NCBI GenBank assembly: GCA_963675365.2 | Contig: CAXXVA010000003.1 | Coordinates: 1 to 64,000, forward strand | Direction: 5' to 3' | DNA: 64,000 nt | Origin: CAXXOK01 sp963675365 | GTDB taxonomy: Bacteria; Bacillota; Clostridia; Christensenellales; Aristaeellaceae | Shown: positions 19,338-27,338 of the stretch, piece by piece | Layout of the letters: each line of letters starts with the position of its first letter | Numbering within the stretch: the first letter of the stretch is position 1 | Translations under genes and position numbers: made by a program | The notes under the pieces: generated by a model | Seen by the model: only the letters and a program-made list of their open reading frames with translations | Databases searched by the model: none | What the model was told of the DNA's origin: nothing

Positions 19338-20026
19338 TCATTCTGGCTGTGGATACATCCGGCCCGGTGTGCGGCGTCGCGATCAAGCGGGACGAGCAAA
19401 TCGTTTACGAGGCCGCCGCCGTGAACAAGCGTACGCACTCCGCAAGCCTCCTGCCGATGATTTCGGAGGCGCTTTCCCGCTGCACCCTGACCGTCGGGGA
19501 CGTCGATCTGTTTGCCGCTGTAACCGGCCCCGGCTCGTTTACCGGGGTGCGCATCGGAGTGAGTACCGTCAAGGGCATGGCCCACGGCGCTGGCAAACCC
19601 TGCGCGGGCGTCAACGCCCTGCAGGCGCTGGCGGCGGGCGTGCCGTATGGCGATCTGCTGATCTGCCCGATCCAGGATGCGCGGGCGGGTCAGGTGTACG
19701 GCGCGGCGTTCCTGCCTGGCATGCCGCCAAATCGAGTGATAGACGATATGGCCGCGAAGCTTGACCTCTATCTGGATACGGTGCTCAAGGCTGCAAAGGA
19801 CGGGCAGAAGCTCTGCTTCGTCGGCGACGGCGTTTTAACCTACCGGGACGCCGTTCAAGCCGCCCTGGGCGCGCGCGCGGTGTTTCTGCCCGCGCACCAG
19901 TCCATGCTACGCCCGGCGTCCGTCGCCATGCTGGCGGGCTATGCACAGCCCGTGGATTACCTGGCGCTCCAGCCCTACTACCTGCGCGCGCCGCAGGCCG
20001 AGCGCGCCCGTAACGCAAAGCGATGA
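19334..20026 (+). CDS. tsaB: tRNA t6A37 threonylcarbamoyltransferase complex dimerization subunit TsaB
   Basis: Non-catalytic partner of TsaD in t6A37 synthesis. The 230-residue protein begins MIILAVDTSGPVCGVAI, then has the TGPGSFTGVRIGVSTVKGMA segment that marks TsaB. The start is ATG 19334, overlapping the tsaE stop (ATGA) with GGCGGGGGT upstream; the frame stays open further upstream inside tsaE, but the conserved N-terminus fixes the start. It overlaps rimI by 4 bp. tsaD is not in this window. Confidence 0.96.
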   Translation: MIILAVDTSGPVCGVAIKRDEQIVYEAAAVNKRTHSASLLPMISEALSRCTLTVGDVDLFAAVTGPGSFTGVRIGVSTVKGMAHGAGKPCAGVNALQALAAGVPYGDLLICPIQDARAGQVYGAAFLPGMPPNRVIDDMAAKLDLYLDTVLKAAKDGQKLCFVGDGVLTYRDAVQAALGARAVFLPAHQSMLRPASVAMLAGYAQPVDYLALQPYYLRAPQAERARNAKR

Positions 20027-20493
20027 TCATCCGGCGCATGCAGAAGGCCGATATCAGGGCCGTGTTCAACATCGAGCTCAACACCTTTGCCGTGCCCTGG
20101 CCGGAGCCTAGCTTCCACCACGAGCTGGATGAAAACCCGGCGGCGCGCTACCTGGTCGCCGAAAGCGATTCCGGCGAGGTAATCGCCTACGCCGGCGCGT
20201 GGATGATTTTCGAGGAAGCGCACATCACCAACATCGCCGTCCGCAAGGACTGGCGCGGTAAAGGCGTCGGTATGGCGCTGACCAAGGCGCTGCTCCAGTA
20301 CGCCGCGAACCTTGGTGTGCAGTATATGACGCTCGAGGTACGCAAAAGTAACCTGGTCGCCCAAGCTATGTATAAAAAGCTCGGTTTTGAAACGCTCGGC
20401 GTACGAAAGCAGTATTATACCGACAACCTGGAGGACGCGCTGTTGATGGTGCTCCAGCACATGCCTGCGATTGAAGAAGACTTTAGCGAATAA
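20023..20493 (+). CDS. rimI: Ribosomal-protein-S18-alanine N-acetyltransferase
   Basis: GNAT-family acetyltransferase that acetylates the N-terminal Ala of S18 in E. coli; in Bacillota the gene is usually linked to tsaB/tsaD. The 156 residues have the acetyl-CoA loop RKDWRGKGVGMALTKALL (R/Q-x-x-G-x-G/A) and the C-terminal LEVRKSNLVAQAMYKKLGF segment. The start is ATG 20023 in the ATGA overlap with tsaB. Its last 11 bp overlap the end of the convergent methyltransferase gene, with no terminator between them. Confidence 0.93.
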   Translation: MIIRRMQKADIRAVFNIELNTFAVPWPEPSFHHELDENPAARYLVAESDSGEVIAYAGAWMIFEEAHITNIAVRKDWRGKGVGMALTKALLQYAANLGVQYMTLEVRKSNLVAQAMYKKLGFETLGVRKQYYTDNLEDALLMVLQHMPAIEEDFSE

Positions 20494-21595
20494 AACAATA
20501 CAATTCGCATTCCAGCCGCCCGTTGTACAGGCGGCGTTTTTTATCGGCGCGGCGGCCGAAATGGCGCTCAAACGCCGGATCGGACGAGAGCGCACACAGG
20601 CTCCAGCCGGGATGCCGCTTGAATAAAAACCCCAGCTCGCGGTACAGCGCCCGGCAGCTTTCACGGTCGGACAGCCTTTCGCCGTAGGGCGGATTGCACA
20701 GGAACACCCCGCGTTCCTGCGGCAGCGTAAGCGTGCGCAGGTCCTGCACCTCCACGGGGATGCGGTAGGCAAACCCCGCCTGATCGATATGTTTTTCGCA
20801 CAGGCGGATGGCCTCGGGGTCGATATCACTGCCGCCGATATCAAAGGCGGTATCTGGTTTGTACAGGTCTTTGGCTTCTTGTCGCAGGGCTTTCATTTCA
20901 TCCTGCGGCATAAAGGGGTATTGCTCGCAGGCAAAGCTGCGGGTCAGCCCGCTGGCTCGTCCGGTAGCATGGAACGCCGCCTCGATGAGCAGCGTGCCCG
21001 TGCCGCAGCAGGGGTCGTATAAAGGCATGTCCGGTTTCCAGGGGGAGAGCTCCACCATCGCAGCGGCGAGCGTTTCCCGAAGCGGCGCTTCGCCGTTCCA
21101 GGTGCGGTAGCCGCGCCGGTTCAGGGCATCTCCGGACAGGTCCAGCGTCACCCGCAGAGTATCGGAGTGAATAGCGATGTCCACGGGGTATGGCACGCCG
21201 GTCTCGGGCAGCCGCTGCACGCGGTGGCGCTCCATCAGGCGGGTGACGATCGCCTTTTTGGCGATGGACTGGCAGTCGCGCACGCTCATCAGCTGGCTGC
21301 GCACGCACTTGCCACTGACCAGTATTTTGGCGTCCGGCCGCATATAGCGTTCCCAGGGGATGCGGTACACCGCCTGGTATAAGGATTCGAAGGTGGTGGC
21401 TTCTCCCTCGTGTAAAAGCCATAGCACCCGGTCGGCGGTTTTTAAGTATAGGTTGGCGCGGAAGGCGTCGATCAGCTCGCCCTCAAAGCGCGCGCCGCCC
21501 GCCTCCGCTTTCACGGGCAGATGCATATGCCGAAGCTCCGAAGCCGCTACGCCTTCCAGCCCGAAGGCCGCCGAAGCGATCAATGTCTGGGTCAT
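20483..21595 (-). CDS. THUMP-domain class I SAM RNA methyltransferase (RlmL/YpsC family)
   Basis: Predicted 23S rRNA (guanine-N2) methyltransferase of the RlmL N-terminal type. The 370 residues start with a ferredoxin-like/THUMP RNA-binding region, then a Rossmann methyltransferase fold with the SAM motif YDPCCGTGTLLIEAA and the catalytic motif LCNPPYGERL, ending KKRRLYNGRLECELY. The start is ATG 21595 with GGAGGAG upstream; the frame continues 32 codons further but without a Shine-Dalgarno. It is convergent with rimI (11-bp overlap) and divergent from the HD gene. The modified nucleotide is inferred from family. Confidence 0.9.
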   Translation of the reverse strand: MTQTLIASAAFGLEGVAASELRHMHLPVKAEAGGARFEGELIDAFRANLYLKTADRVLWLLHEGEATTFESLYQAVYRIPWERYMRPDAKILVSGKCVRSQLMSVRDCQSIAKKAIVTRLMERHRVQRLPETGVPYPVDIAIHSDTLRVTLDLSGDALNRRGYRTWNGEAPLRETLAAAMVELSPWKPDMPLYDPCCGTGTLLIEAAFHATGRASGLTRSFACEQYPFMPQDEMKALRQEAKDLYKPDTAFDIGGSDIDPEAIRLCEKHIDQAGFAYRIPVEVQDLRTLTLPQERGVFLCNPPYGERLSDRESCRALYRELGFLFKRHPGWSLCALSSDPAFERHFGRRADKKRRLYNGRLECELYCFIR

Positions 21596-21656
21596 GGTAT
21601 CTCCTCCAGTCCAACCAGTGTACGCTGGAAAAGTGGAAATGTAAATCGAAAACTCC

Positions 21657-21685
21657 TTTTCAAGCGGCGCGCGCTTGTGTACAAT
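21657..21685 (+). promoter_or_regulatory. Predicted promoter for the HD-domain gene
   Basis: TTTTCA (21657-21662), 17-bp spacer, TACAAT (21680-21685). The same hexamers and spacing occur before deoB at 22199-22227. Confidence 0.6.
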
Positions 21686-21708
21686 GATCATAAAGGCGGG
21701 TGATAACG

Positions 21709-22194
21709 GTGGTCGGGCAGGTCATGCTGAAAATGATGGAGTACTATACCGGCGATCCGCGCAGAATCAACCACTTTTTAAAAGTCTTCGGCTTTGCCAA
21801 GGCCATCGGCGAGGGGGAAGGGCAGGACGCCCGCACGCAGGCGATCCTGGAGGTCGCGGCCTTGACGCACGATATCGGCATTAAAAACAGCGAGGCGAAG
21901 TACGCAAGCTCGTCCGGCGAGCACCAGCAGATCGAAGGCCCGCCCGTGGCGGAGAAACTGCTGCGCAGCCTGGGTGCGGACGATGACCTCATCGCCCGCG
22001 TGTGCTTTTTGATCGCGCACCACCATATCTACAGGGACATCGAGGGAATGGATTACCAAATCCTCGTCGAGGCGGATTTTCTGGTCAACGCGTATGAGGA
22101 CAATCTATCCACGGACGCCGTCCGTTCGTTTGAACGCAAGGTGTTCAAAACCAAAACAGGCAAAGCGCTGCTGCATGCCCTGTACGGCGCGTAA
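21709..22194 (+). CDS. HD-domain phosphohydrolase
   Basis: Small metal-dependent phosphohydrolase of 161 residues. It shows a lone His near the N-terminus (RRINHFLKV), the HD pair (LTHDIG), His residues in SGEHQQ and AHHHI, and a distal Asp (VEADFLVN), the usual metal ligands. Substrate is unknown; the following deoB and punA hint at nucleotide metabolism but have their own promoter. Start: GTG 21709 is chosen because AAAGGCGGGTGA (21692-21703) is a good Shine-Dalgarno 5-6 bp upstream; GTG 21700 and ATG 21724 are alternatives. Confidence 0.85.
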   Translation: MVGQVMLKMMEYYTGDPRRINHFLKVFGFAKAIGEGEGQDARTQAILEVAALTHDIGIKNSEAKYASSSGEHQQIEGPPVAEKLLRSLGADDDLIARVCFLIAHHHIYRDIEGMDYQILVEADFLVNAYEDNLSTDAVRSFERKVFKTKTGKALLHALYGA

Positions 22195-22198
22195 ACGC

Positions 22199-22227
22199 TT
22201 TTCATTCCCCGCAAACCGGTGTACAAT
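22199..22227 (+). promoter_or_regulatory. Predicted promoter for deoB-punA
   Basis: TTTTCA (22199-22204), exactly 17 bp, TACAAT (22222-22227). It starts 4 bp after the HD gene and leaves a leader of about 30 nt. Confidence 0.65.
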
Positions 22228-22262
22228 AAGGGCAGTGGAACTGCAAAGGGAGGCATTGTACG

Positions 22263-23423
22263 ATGCGCGTATTTTTGATTGTGCTTGATTCCGTAGGGGC
22301 GGGCGAGCTGCCGGACGCCGATACATACGGCGACGTGGGCTCCAACACCCTGGCGCATGTGATTGAAACAGAAAACCCGAAACTGCCGAACCTCAAACAG
22401 ATGGGGCTTGGCTATATCGATACCATTCCGTATGACCGGCCGAAGAACGCCAAGGGCGCCGCGGGCCGCGCCGTGGAAAAAAGCCCCGGCAAGGACACCA
22501 CCACCGGTCATTGGGAAATGGCGGGTATCCGGCTTCACAAACCGTTTCCGACCTATCCGGAAGGGTTTCCGCCGGAGGTTATTGCTGAATTTGAAAAAGC
22601 CATCGGCCGTAAAACGCTGGGAAACTATGCCGCCAGCGGTACTGTGATTATCGAAGATCTGGGCGAGGAGCACCTGCGCACGGGCTATCCCATCGTGTAT
22701 ACATCGGCTGACAGCGTATTCCAAATCGCCTGCAACGAAGAGATCATCCCGTTGGAAACCCTCTACGAATGGTGCGAGATCGCCCGCAAAATCATGCACG
22801 GCGATCACAACGTGGGCCGCGTGATCGCAAGGCCCTTCGTTGGCATGCACAGGGGCGGTTTCACCCGCACCAAGGGGCGGAGGGACTTCAGCGTCGTGCC
22901 GCCGGAACCGACGATTTTAGACGTGCTGCTGGACGCGGGCTATTTTACCATGGGGATTGGCAAGATCGAGGACATCTTCGCCGAAAAGGGCCTCAAGGAG
23001 AGCGTGCACTCGGCTGGCAATACCGCTTGCATTGCTGAATGGCTGAAAATGATGCGAAAAGACTTTGACGGTCTCACGTTTATCAACCTTGTGGATTTTG
23101 ATATGCTCTACGGCCACCGGCGCGACACGAAAGCCTATGCGGACGCGCTGATGGAGTTTGATGAAAAGCTAGGCGAAGCCCAGGCCATGGCGAGGGAGGA
23201 CGACGTGTTCATCATCACCGCCGATCACGGCTGCGATCCCACCTTCCGGGGCACCGACCACACCCGCGAGCACGCGCCTGTCCTGGTGTGGACGAAGAAA
23301 ATGCAGGGCTTCACACCGCTGGGCACGCGCGAAAGTTTTGCCGATATCGCGGCGACGATCGCCGATCTGTTCGGCCTGCCCGAGCGCTTTGACGCGGCTT
23401 CGTTTGCCGATCTGATACGTTAG
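22263..23423 (+). CDS. deoB: Phosphopentomutase
   Basis: Interconverts (deoxy)ribose 1-phosphate and 5-phosphate, linking nucleoside breakdown to central metabolism. The 386 residues of this alkaline-phosphatase-fold enzyme contain the metal ligand Asp in VLDSVGAGELPDA, the phospho-accepting Thr region GKDTTTGHWEMAG, and the second metal cluster ADHGCDPT and TDHTREHAP. The start is ATG 22263 after AAAGGGAGG. punA follows after 12 bp; a nucleoside phosphorylase plus DeoB is a standard salvage pair. Confidence 0.97.
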   Translation: MRVFLIVLDSVGAGELPDADTYGDVGSNTLAHVIETENPKLPNLKQMGLGYIDTIPYDRPKNAKGAAGRAVEKSPGKDTTTGHWEMAGIRLHKPFPTYPEGFPPEVIAEFEKAIGRKTLGNYAASGTVIIEDLGEEHLRTGYPIVYTSADSVFQIACNEEIIPLETLYEWCEIARKIMHGDHNVGRVIARPFVGMHRGGFTRTKGRRDFSVVPPEPTILDVLLDAGYFTMGIGKIEDIFAEKGLKESVHSAGNTACIAEWLKMMRKDFDGLTFINLVDFDMLYGHRRDTKAYADALMEFDEKLGEAQAMAREDDVFIITADHGCDPTFRGTDHTREHAPVLVWTKKMQGFTPLGTRESFADIAATIADLFGLPERFDAASFADLIR

Positions 23424-23435
23424 GAGGATTCAATC

Positions 23436-24251
23436 ATGACCTATCTGGAGAAAATCGATCAGGCGGCGGCCTATATCAAAGAGCATTGCGGCCCGGCGGA
23501 AATCGCCGTGGTACTTGGCAGCGGTCTGGGCGACTACGCCGAGCAGCTGTCGGACGCTAAGACCATTCCGTATGCTGGGATTCCGCACTTCCCCGTGTCT
23601 ACGGTGGAAGGCCACGCGGGCAACTGGCACGCGGGCACGCTGCATGGAAAACAGGTGTACCTGATGCAGGGGCGTTTCCATGCTTATGAAGGCTACGGCA
23701 TGGAGGAGGTCACCATGCCCATCCGCGTGATGGCGCGGCTTGGGGTGAAGACCCTGATTTTAACCAATGCGGCGGGCGGCGTGAACACAAGCTTTCCGCA
23801 GGGCTGCCTGATGCTGATTGACGACGTGTTGAACTTCTCCGGCAGAAACCCGCTCATCGGCTCGAATATGAAAGAGTTCGGTCCGCGTTTCCCGGACATG
23901 ACCTACGCGCTGGACCCGGGTTTGAAACAGCTCGCCAAAGACACCGCAAAGAAGCTCGATATCCCCTTGCAGCAGGGCGTGTATTGCTGGCTGACCGGCC
24001 CAAGCTACGAAACGCCCGCGGAAATCCGCGCCTTTCGTATGCTGGGTGCGGACGCCGTGGGCATGTCCACCGTGCCGGAAATCATCGTCGGGCGGCACAG
24101 CGGCCTGAAGGTGATGGGCATCAGCTGCATCACCAATATGGCGGCGGGGATTTTGGATCAGGAACTCGATATGTACGAGGTCATCGAGACCGGCAAGCGC
24201 GTCAAACACATCTTCGCCGCGCTGGTGGACGGGATTATCGAGAGCTTATGA
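23436..24251 (+). CDS. punA: Purine-nucleoside phosphorylase
   Basis: Cleaves purine nucleosides with phosphate to base plus (deoxy)ribose 1-phosphate, the substrate of DeoB next door. The 271 residues of this trimeric PNP-type protein show GSGLGDYAE, the phosphate-site FPVSTVEGHAG, GRFHAYEG, TNAAGGVN, the base-site Glu in GPSYETPAEIR, and GMSTVPE. The start is ATG 23436 with TAGGAGG upstream. The last 6 bp overlap the end of udk on the other strand. Confidence 0.96.
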   Translation: MTYLEKIDQAAAYIKEHCGPAEIAVVLGSGLGDYAEQLSDAKTIPYAGIPHFPVSTVEGHAGNWHAGTLHGKQVYLMQGRFHAYEGYGMEEVTMPIRVMARLGVKTLILTNAAGGVNTSFPQGCLMLIDDVLNFSGRNPLIGSNMKEFGPRFPDMTYALDPGLKQLAKDTAKKLDIPLQQGVYCWLTGPSYETPAEIRAFRMLGADAVGMSTVPEIIVGRHSGLKVMGISCITNMAAGILDQELDMYEVIETGKRVKHIFAALVDGIIESL

Positions 24252-24860
24252 GCCTTGCAGCGCGTCGCGCACATACCCTGTTAGGATATCCACAATCCGC
24301 GCGTTCCGGCCCCCGTTGGCCACGATCACATCCGCAAGCTCAATGTAGTTGCGGATGTATTTGTTGTACATGGGTTTGACGGTGGTCAGGTACTGCGCGG
24401 AAATGCTGTCGATGCTGCGCTCGCGCTCCTTGATGTCGCGCTCAATGCGCCTTAATAGGCAGATATCCGCTTCCACGCTCATGTAGAGCTTTAAAAACAT
24501 TTTTTCGCATAGCCGGGGATCGTGGAATACGTGGATGCCCTCGATGATGCACACGTCCGTAGGCAGTATAAACTCGTCGTCGTGGTCGGCGCGGCGGTGG
24601 ATGGTGTAGTCGTAATCCTTGCGGGTGATTTTTTCACCGGACAAGAGTTTTGATATATCCTCCAGAAACAAATCGTGGTCGAAAATGCTCGGCTCGTCGT
24701 AGTTCTGCCGGGCGCGCTCGGGAAAACTGAGGTTTGGAAAATCGCGGTAATAGTTATCGTGGTTGATGATGGTGCAGCCTTTGCCGATGGAGGTTTTCAG
24801 CTCCTCGGCCAAGGTGCTTTTCCCGCTTCCGCTCGCTCCGCAAATCCCGATCAGTAACAT
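24246..24860 (-). CDS. udk: Uridine/cytidine kinase
   Basis: Phosphorylates uridine and cytidine with ATP or GTP in pyrimidine salvage. The 204 residues carry the Walker A GASGSGKST (residues 8-16), the substrate-binding NYDEPSIFD segment, DVCIIEGIHVF, and the RRIERDIKERERS lid. The start is ATG 24860 with GAGGAAG upstream. It lies downstream of spoIID and the pyrimidine operon on the same strand, separated by a hairpin-rich gap of about 200 bp, so it may be partly read through from that operon. Confidence 0.95.
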   Translation of the reverse strand: MLLIGICGASGSGKSTLAEELKTSIGKGCTIINHDNYYRDFPNLSFPERARQNYDEPSIFDHDLFLEDISKLLSGEKITRKDYDYTIHRRADHDDEFILPTDVCIIEGIHVFHDPRLCEKMFLKLYMSVEADICLLRRIERDIKERERSIDSISAQYLTTVKPMYNKYIRNYIELADVIVANGGRNARIVDILTGYVRDALQGS

Positions 24861-24892
24861 GTCGTGCTTCCTCGTTCTTTCTTATGGGATGT

Positions 24893-25061
24893 GTCGAAGG
24901 GTCAAAACCCTTCGACTATAAATCCGAAACCAGCGACATGCGCGGTGGTTTCGGAAGCATTGCGTAGCAATGTTTCTCTACACGGAGGGCTGGCCGTGAG
25001 CAGATATTCATCTGCGAACAAGCCCGGAGTGCAATCTCGAAAAAGTGGAACACTTTTTCGA
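24893..25061. repeat. Array of short perfect hairpins between spoIID and udk
   Basis: Non-coding. In order: GTCGAAGGGT/ACCCTTCGAC (24893-24916), CCGAAACCA/TGGTTTCGG (24924-24954), CATTGC/GCAATG (24958-24972), CACGG/CCGTG (24981-24998), GCAGAT/ATCTGC (25000-25015) and TCGAAAAAGTG/CACTTTTTCGA (25037-25061). Most loops are 3-4 nt. The last, right after the spoIID stop, resembles a terminator on the minus strand. A similar array is at 62497-62629. Confidence 0.75.
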
Positions 25062-25066
25062 AGAGT

Positions 25067-26896
25067 TTACTCTGGCGTGGTGAATTCTTCCATGACGTAA
25101 CCCTCTGTCACGTCCGTTTTTACGTGTAGCCAGCCCTCCTGCGGCATACGCTCCAGTACCAGCAGCCTTTGGCCCTTGTACAAAAGCAGCAGGATATCGC
25201 TGGAAAGGCTTGGCTCCGAGCGCAGGTTGAGCCAGGAGTTTTCGCCGATGTTTTCCACCCGCACGTACCACTGGCCTTCGCCCGCTACTTCGGTTACCGG
25301 CATCAGCGTGGGGCGAGGCGTGGGCGTGGGCGGCGGATCGGCCGCCTTGGTGAAAGCGTCTGAAACGTGGGGAAGAGCTGTTTCCGGTATAGTATACCGC
25401 ATCAGGGTGATGCCCGGATAGTAAAACGACAAAATATCCGTGTATGTCATGCCGTACTGGCCGGCCATCCATTCCGCGCCGTACTGGCTCATGCCTACGC
25501 CGTGGCCGTACCGGCGGGATTCGACGATAAAATCGGTGTTGGTTTCCGTTACGGTCCACAGCTCGTTATCGGTCTGGTTGATGCTTAAAGCAAGCGCGCT
25601 CTCGACGTCCTTGAAGATGGGGAGATCGAGCGTCACCTCGCCCTCGACCGGGGTAAACGCGCCGTAAACCGGCGCGGGGGTCGGGGTGGGTTCCGGCGTT
25701 GCGGTCGGCTTCGGCGTATCGGTCGGAGCGGGGGTCGGCGTGGCGTCGGGCGCAGGCGTGGCTGTGAACAGGCTGATTTCGATATCGTTTACAAGCGCGG
25801 TGACTACAGGCGGAACGTAATCGGTGCGCGTGCGGCCGGAATAGCGGAAGGTAATGTGGAACATCGTGTACAGCCGCGAAGGCGCGGCGAATTCCGGCGT
25901 ATCGACCGATACGGCGGAGATACTGTCAATCCGCAGGCTTTCCGGCGCGGGATCATAACCCATAGCGGTCAGCTCGTCGGAAAGCGCACTGGCGAGCAGC
26001 TCGCGCAGGCCGTAGGGCGTATCCTCCGGTGAAAGCGCGGCTTTGGGCAGGAACGTGGTTTTCACCACGCTTTTGGGGTTTTCCACGTCGTAGGGATCGT
26101 CCCGCATGTCCAGGTAGCCCGCCTCGTCGCCGGAGCCCCACTGGTTCTCGGCAAGCTCGGTCTGCCCGCCGTTGGAGGAGCCGTAATAACACATGACCAG
26201 GCGGCCGTCGTAAAACGCGCAGACGCCAGCCGTATCGCTGATGGCCTGGGCGGACCGGCTGTTTTCGTCGCGGGTGCCTTTAAACACCTGGTCGTTGGTG
26301 TTGTCAACCAGGTGATATTCGCTGTTTGGATTGTTCAGCGCCTTGCGCACCGCGTAGGTGCGGGCGGCGACGGCCTGCGCCTTGAGTGCTTCAACGGGGA
26401 AGGAATCACTCATCTCGTAGGGTACGACGCCCTTTAAATAATCCTCCACAGCGATGGACAGGATCATGCGGATCGCGCCGTCGCTGATCCGCAGGGTCAG
26501 GTCGCCCTCGTACAGGGAGAGATCGCCGTAAAAGCGGATGCCGTTTTCATCGCCGGACTCGTTTTGGAAGCGCGTGAGCAAAAGCTCCGTGTCCGCGCCA
26601 AGCCGCATCCCCGCATAGTCGATGAACAGCTTGTCGTCAATGATCAGCACCGTGATCTCGCTTCCGTAGGGAAACAGCATCGTCACGCCGCCGATATCGG
26701 CGGTGTAAACGCCGTAAAGCTCGATATCCGCCTGCGTGGTTACGTTGGGGCGCGTGAGCAGGATGCGCAGGGCGTCGGGAAGGTCTCCCTGCGCGGTTGG
26801 AATCGTACTTTCCGTGGCCGTGCCAAACAGCGGCATGAGCAGCAGCGAAAACAGCAGCAGCCAGGCAAAGGTTTTTTTCATCAATCGTCCGTTCAC
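25067..26896 (-). CDS. SpoIID/LytB-domain protein with C-terminal SH3-like domain
   Basis: Predicted exported peptidoglycan lytic transglycosylase related to SpoIID. A signal peptide (KKTFAWLLLFSLLLMPLFG) is followed by the SpoIID core: VAARTYAVRKAL, NTNDQVF, YYGSSNGGQTE, and near the end YGHGVGMSQYGAEWMA. A Pro/Thr-rich linker of about 33 residues interrupts the core before that last motif. The C-terminus is a bacterial SH3-like domain (WLNLRSEPSLSSDIL). The start is set at GTG 26896, which has GGGAGG 6 bp upstream; ATG 26881 is the alternative. Total is 609 residues, longer than the roughly 340 of B. subtilis SpoIID. It follows pyrI by 16 bp, so it seems to share the pyr transcript. Whether it acts in sporulation or general wall turnover is open. 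Confidence 0.85.
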   Translation of the reverse strand: MNGRLMKKTFAWLLLFSLLLMPLFGTATESTIPTAQGDLPDALRILLTRPNVTTQADIELYGVYTADIGGVTMLFPYGSEITVLIIDDKLFIDYAGMRLGADTELLLTRFQNESGDENGIRFYGDLSLYEGDLTLRISDGAIRMILSIAVEDYLKGVVPYEMSDSFPVEALKAQAVAARTYAVRKALNNPNSEYHLVDNTNDQVFKGTRDENSRSAQAISDTAGVCAFYDGRLVMCYYGSSNGGQTELAENQWGSGDEAGYLDMRDDPYDVENPKSVVKTTFLPKAALSPEDTPYGLRELLASALSDELTAMGYDPAPESLRIDSISAVSVDTPEFAAPSRLYTMFHITFRYSGRTRTDYVPPVVTALVNDIEISLFTATPAPDATPTPAPTDTPKPTATPEPTPTPAPVYGAFTPVEGEVTLDLPIFKDVESALALSINQTDNELWTVTETNTDFIVESRRYGHGVGMSQYGAEWMAGQYGMTYTDILSFYYPGITLMRYTIPETALPHVSDAFTKAADPPPTPTPRPTLMPVTEVAGEGQWYVRVENIGENSWLNLRSEPSLSSDILLLLYKGQRLLVLERMPQEGWLHVKTDVTEGYVMEEFTTPE

Positions 26897-26912
26897 GGCG
26901 CGCCTCCCGGTC

Positions 26913-27338
26913 TCAGTCCTCGGGCTTGTGGATGGTATCGCAGTAGTAGCAGCTGTAAATGCCCTTTTCACGGTCTTTGAGCACGAACATATGCTGGAGT
27001 TCCTGTTCGGTTTGGGTAATGCAGCGCGGGTTTTTGCACTTCAGCACGCCCTTAACGCGTTCGGGGACCGTCAGCCGGATCTTGTCGATCAGCTTGCCGT
27101 CCTTGATGACGTTCACGGTCGCGCCCGCGTCGATATAGCTGATGATGTCCATGTTCAGGGGGATCAGCTCGTCGATCTTGATGATATCCTTGCGGCCCAT
27201 GCGCCCGGATTTCGCGTTTTTGATGATGGCGACCTGGCAATCCAGCTGGTCGAGCTCCAGGTAGCGGTACACGCGCAGGGCGCGGCCCGCGTGAAGGTGG
27301 TCTATGACGTAGCCGTCCTGAATTTCATTGATATTCAT
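26913..27338 (-). CDS. pyrI: Aspartate carbamoyltransferase regulatory chain
   Basis: Binds nucleotide effectors and zinc and joins PyrB trimers into the allosteric holoenzyme. The 141 residues have the N-terminal nucleotide-binding part (DGYVIDHLHAGRALRVYRYL) and the C-terminal zinc ribbon CKNPRC...CYYC. The start is ATG 27338, overlapping pyrB by 4 bp. Its presence predicts feedback-regulated ATCase, unlike the unregulated PyrB of B. subtilis; some Clostridia share this feature. Confidence 0.96.
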   Translation of the reverse strand: MNINEIQDGYVIDHLHAGRALRVYRYLELDQLDCQVAIIKNAKSGRMGRKDIIKIDELIPLNMDIISYIDAGATVNVIKDGKLIDKIRLTVPERVKGVLKCKNPRCITQTEQELQHMFVLKDREKGIYSCYYCDTIHKPED

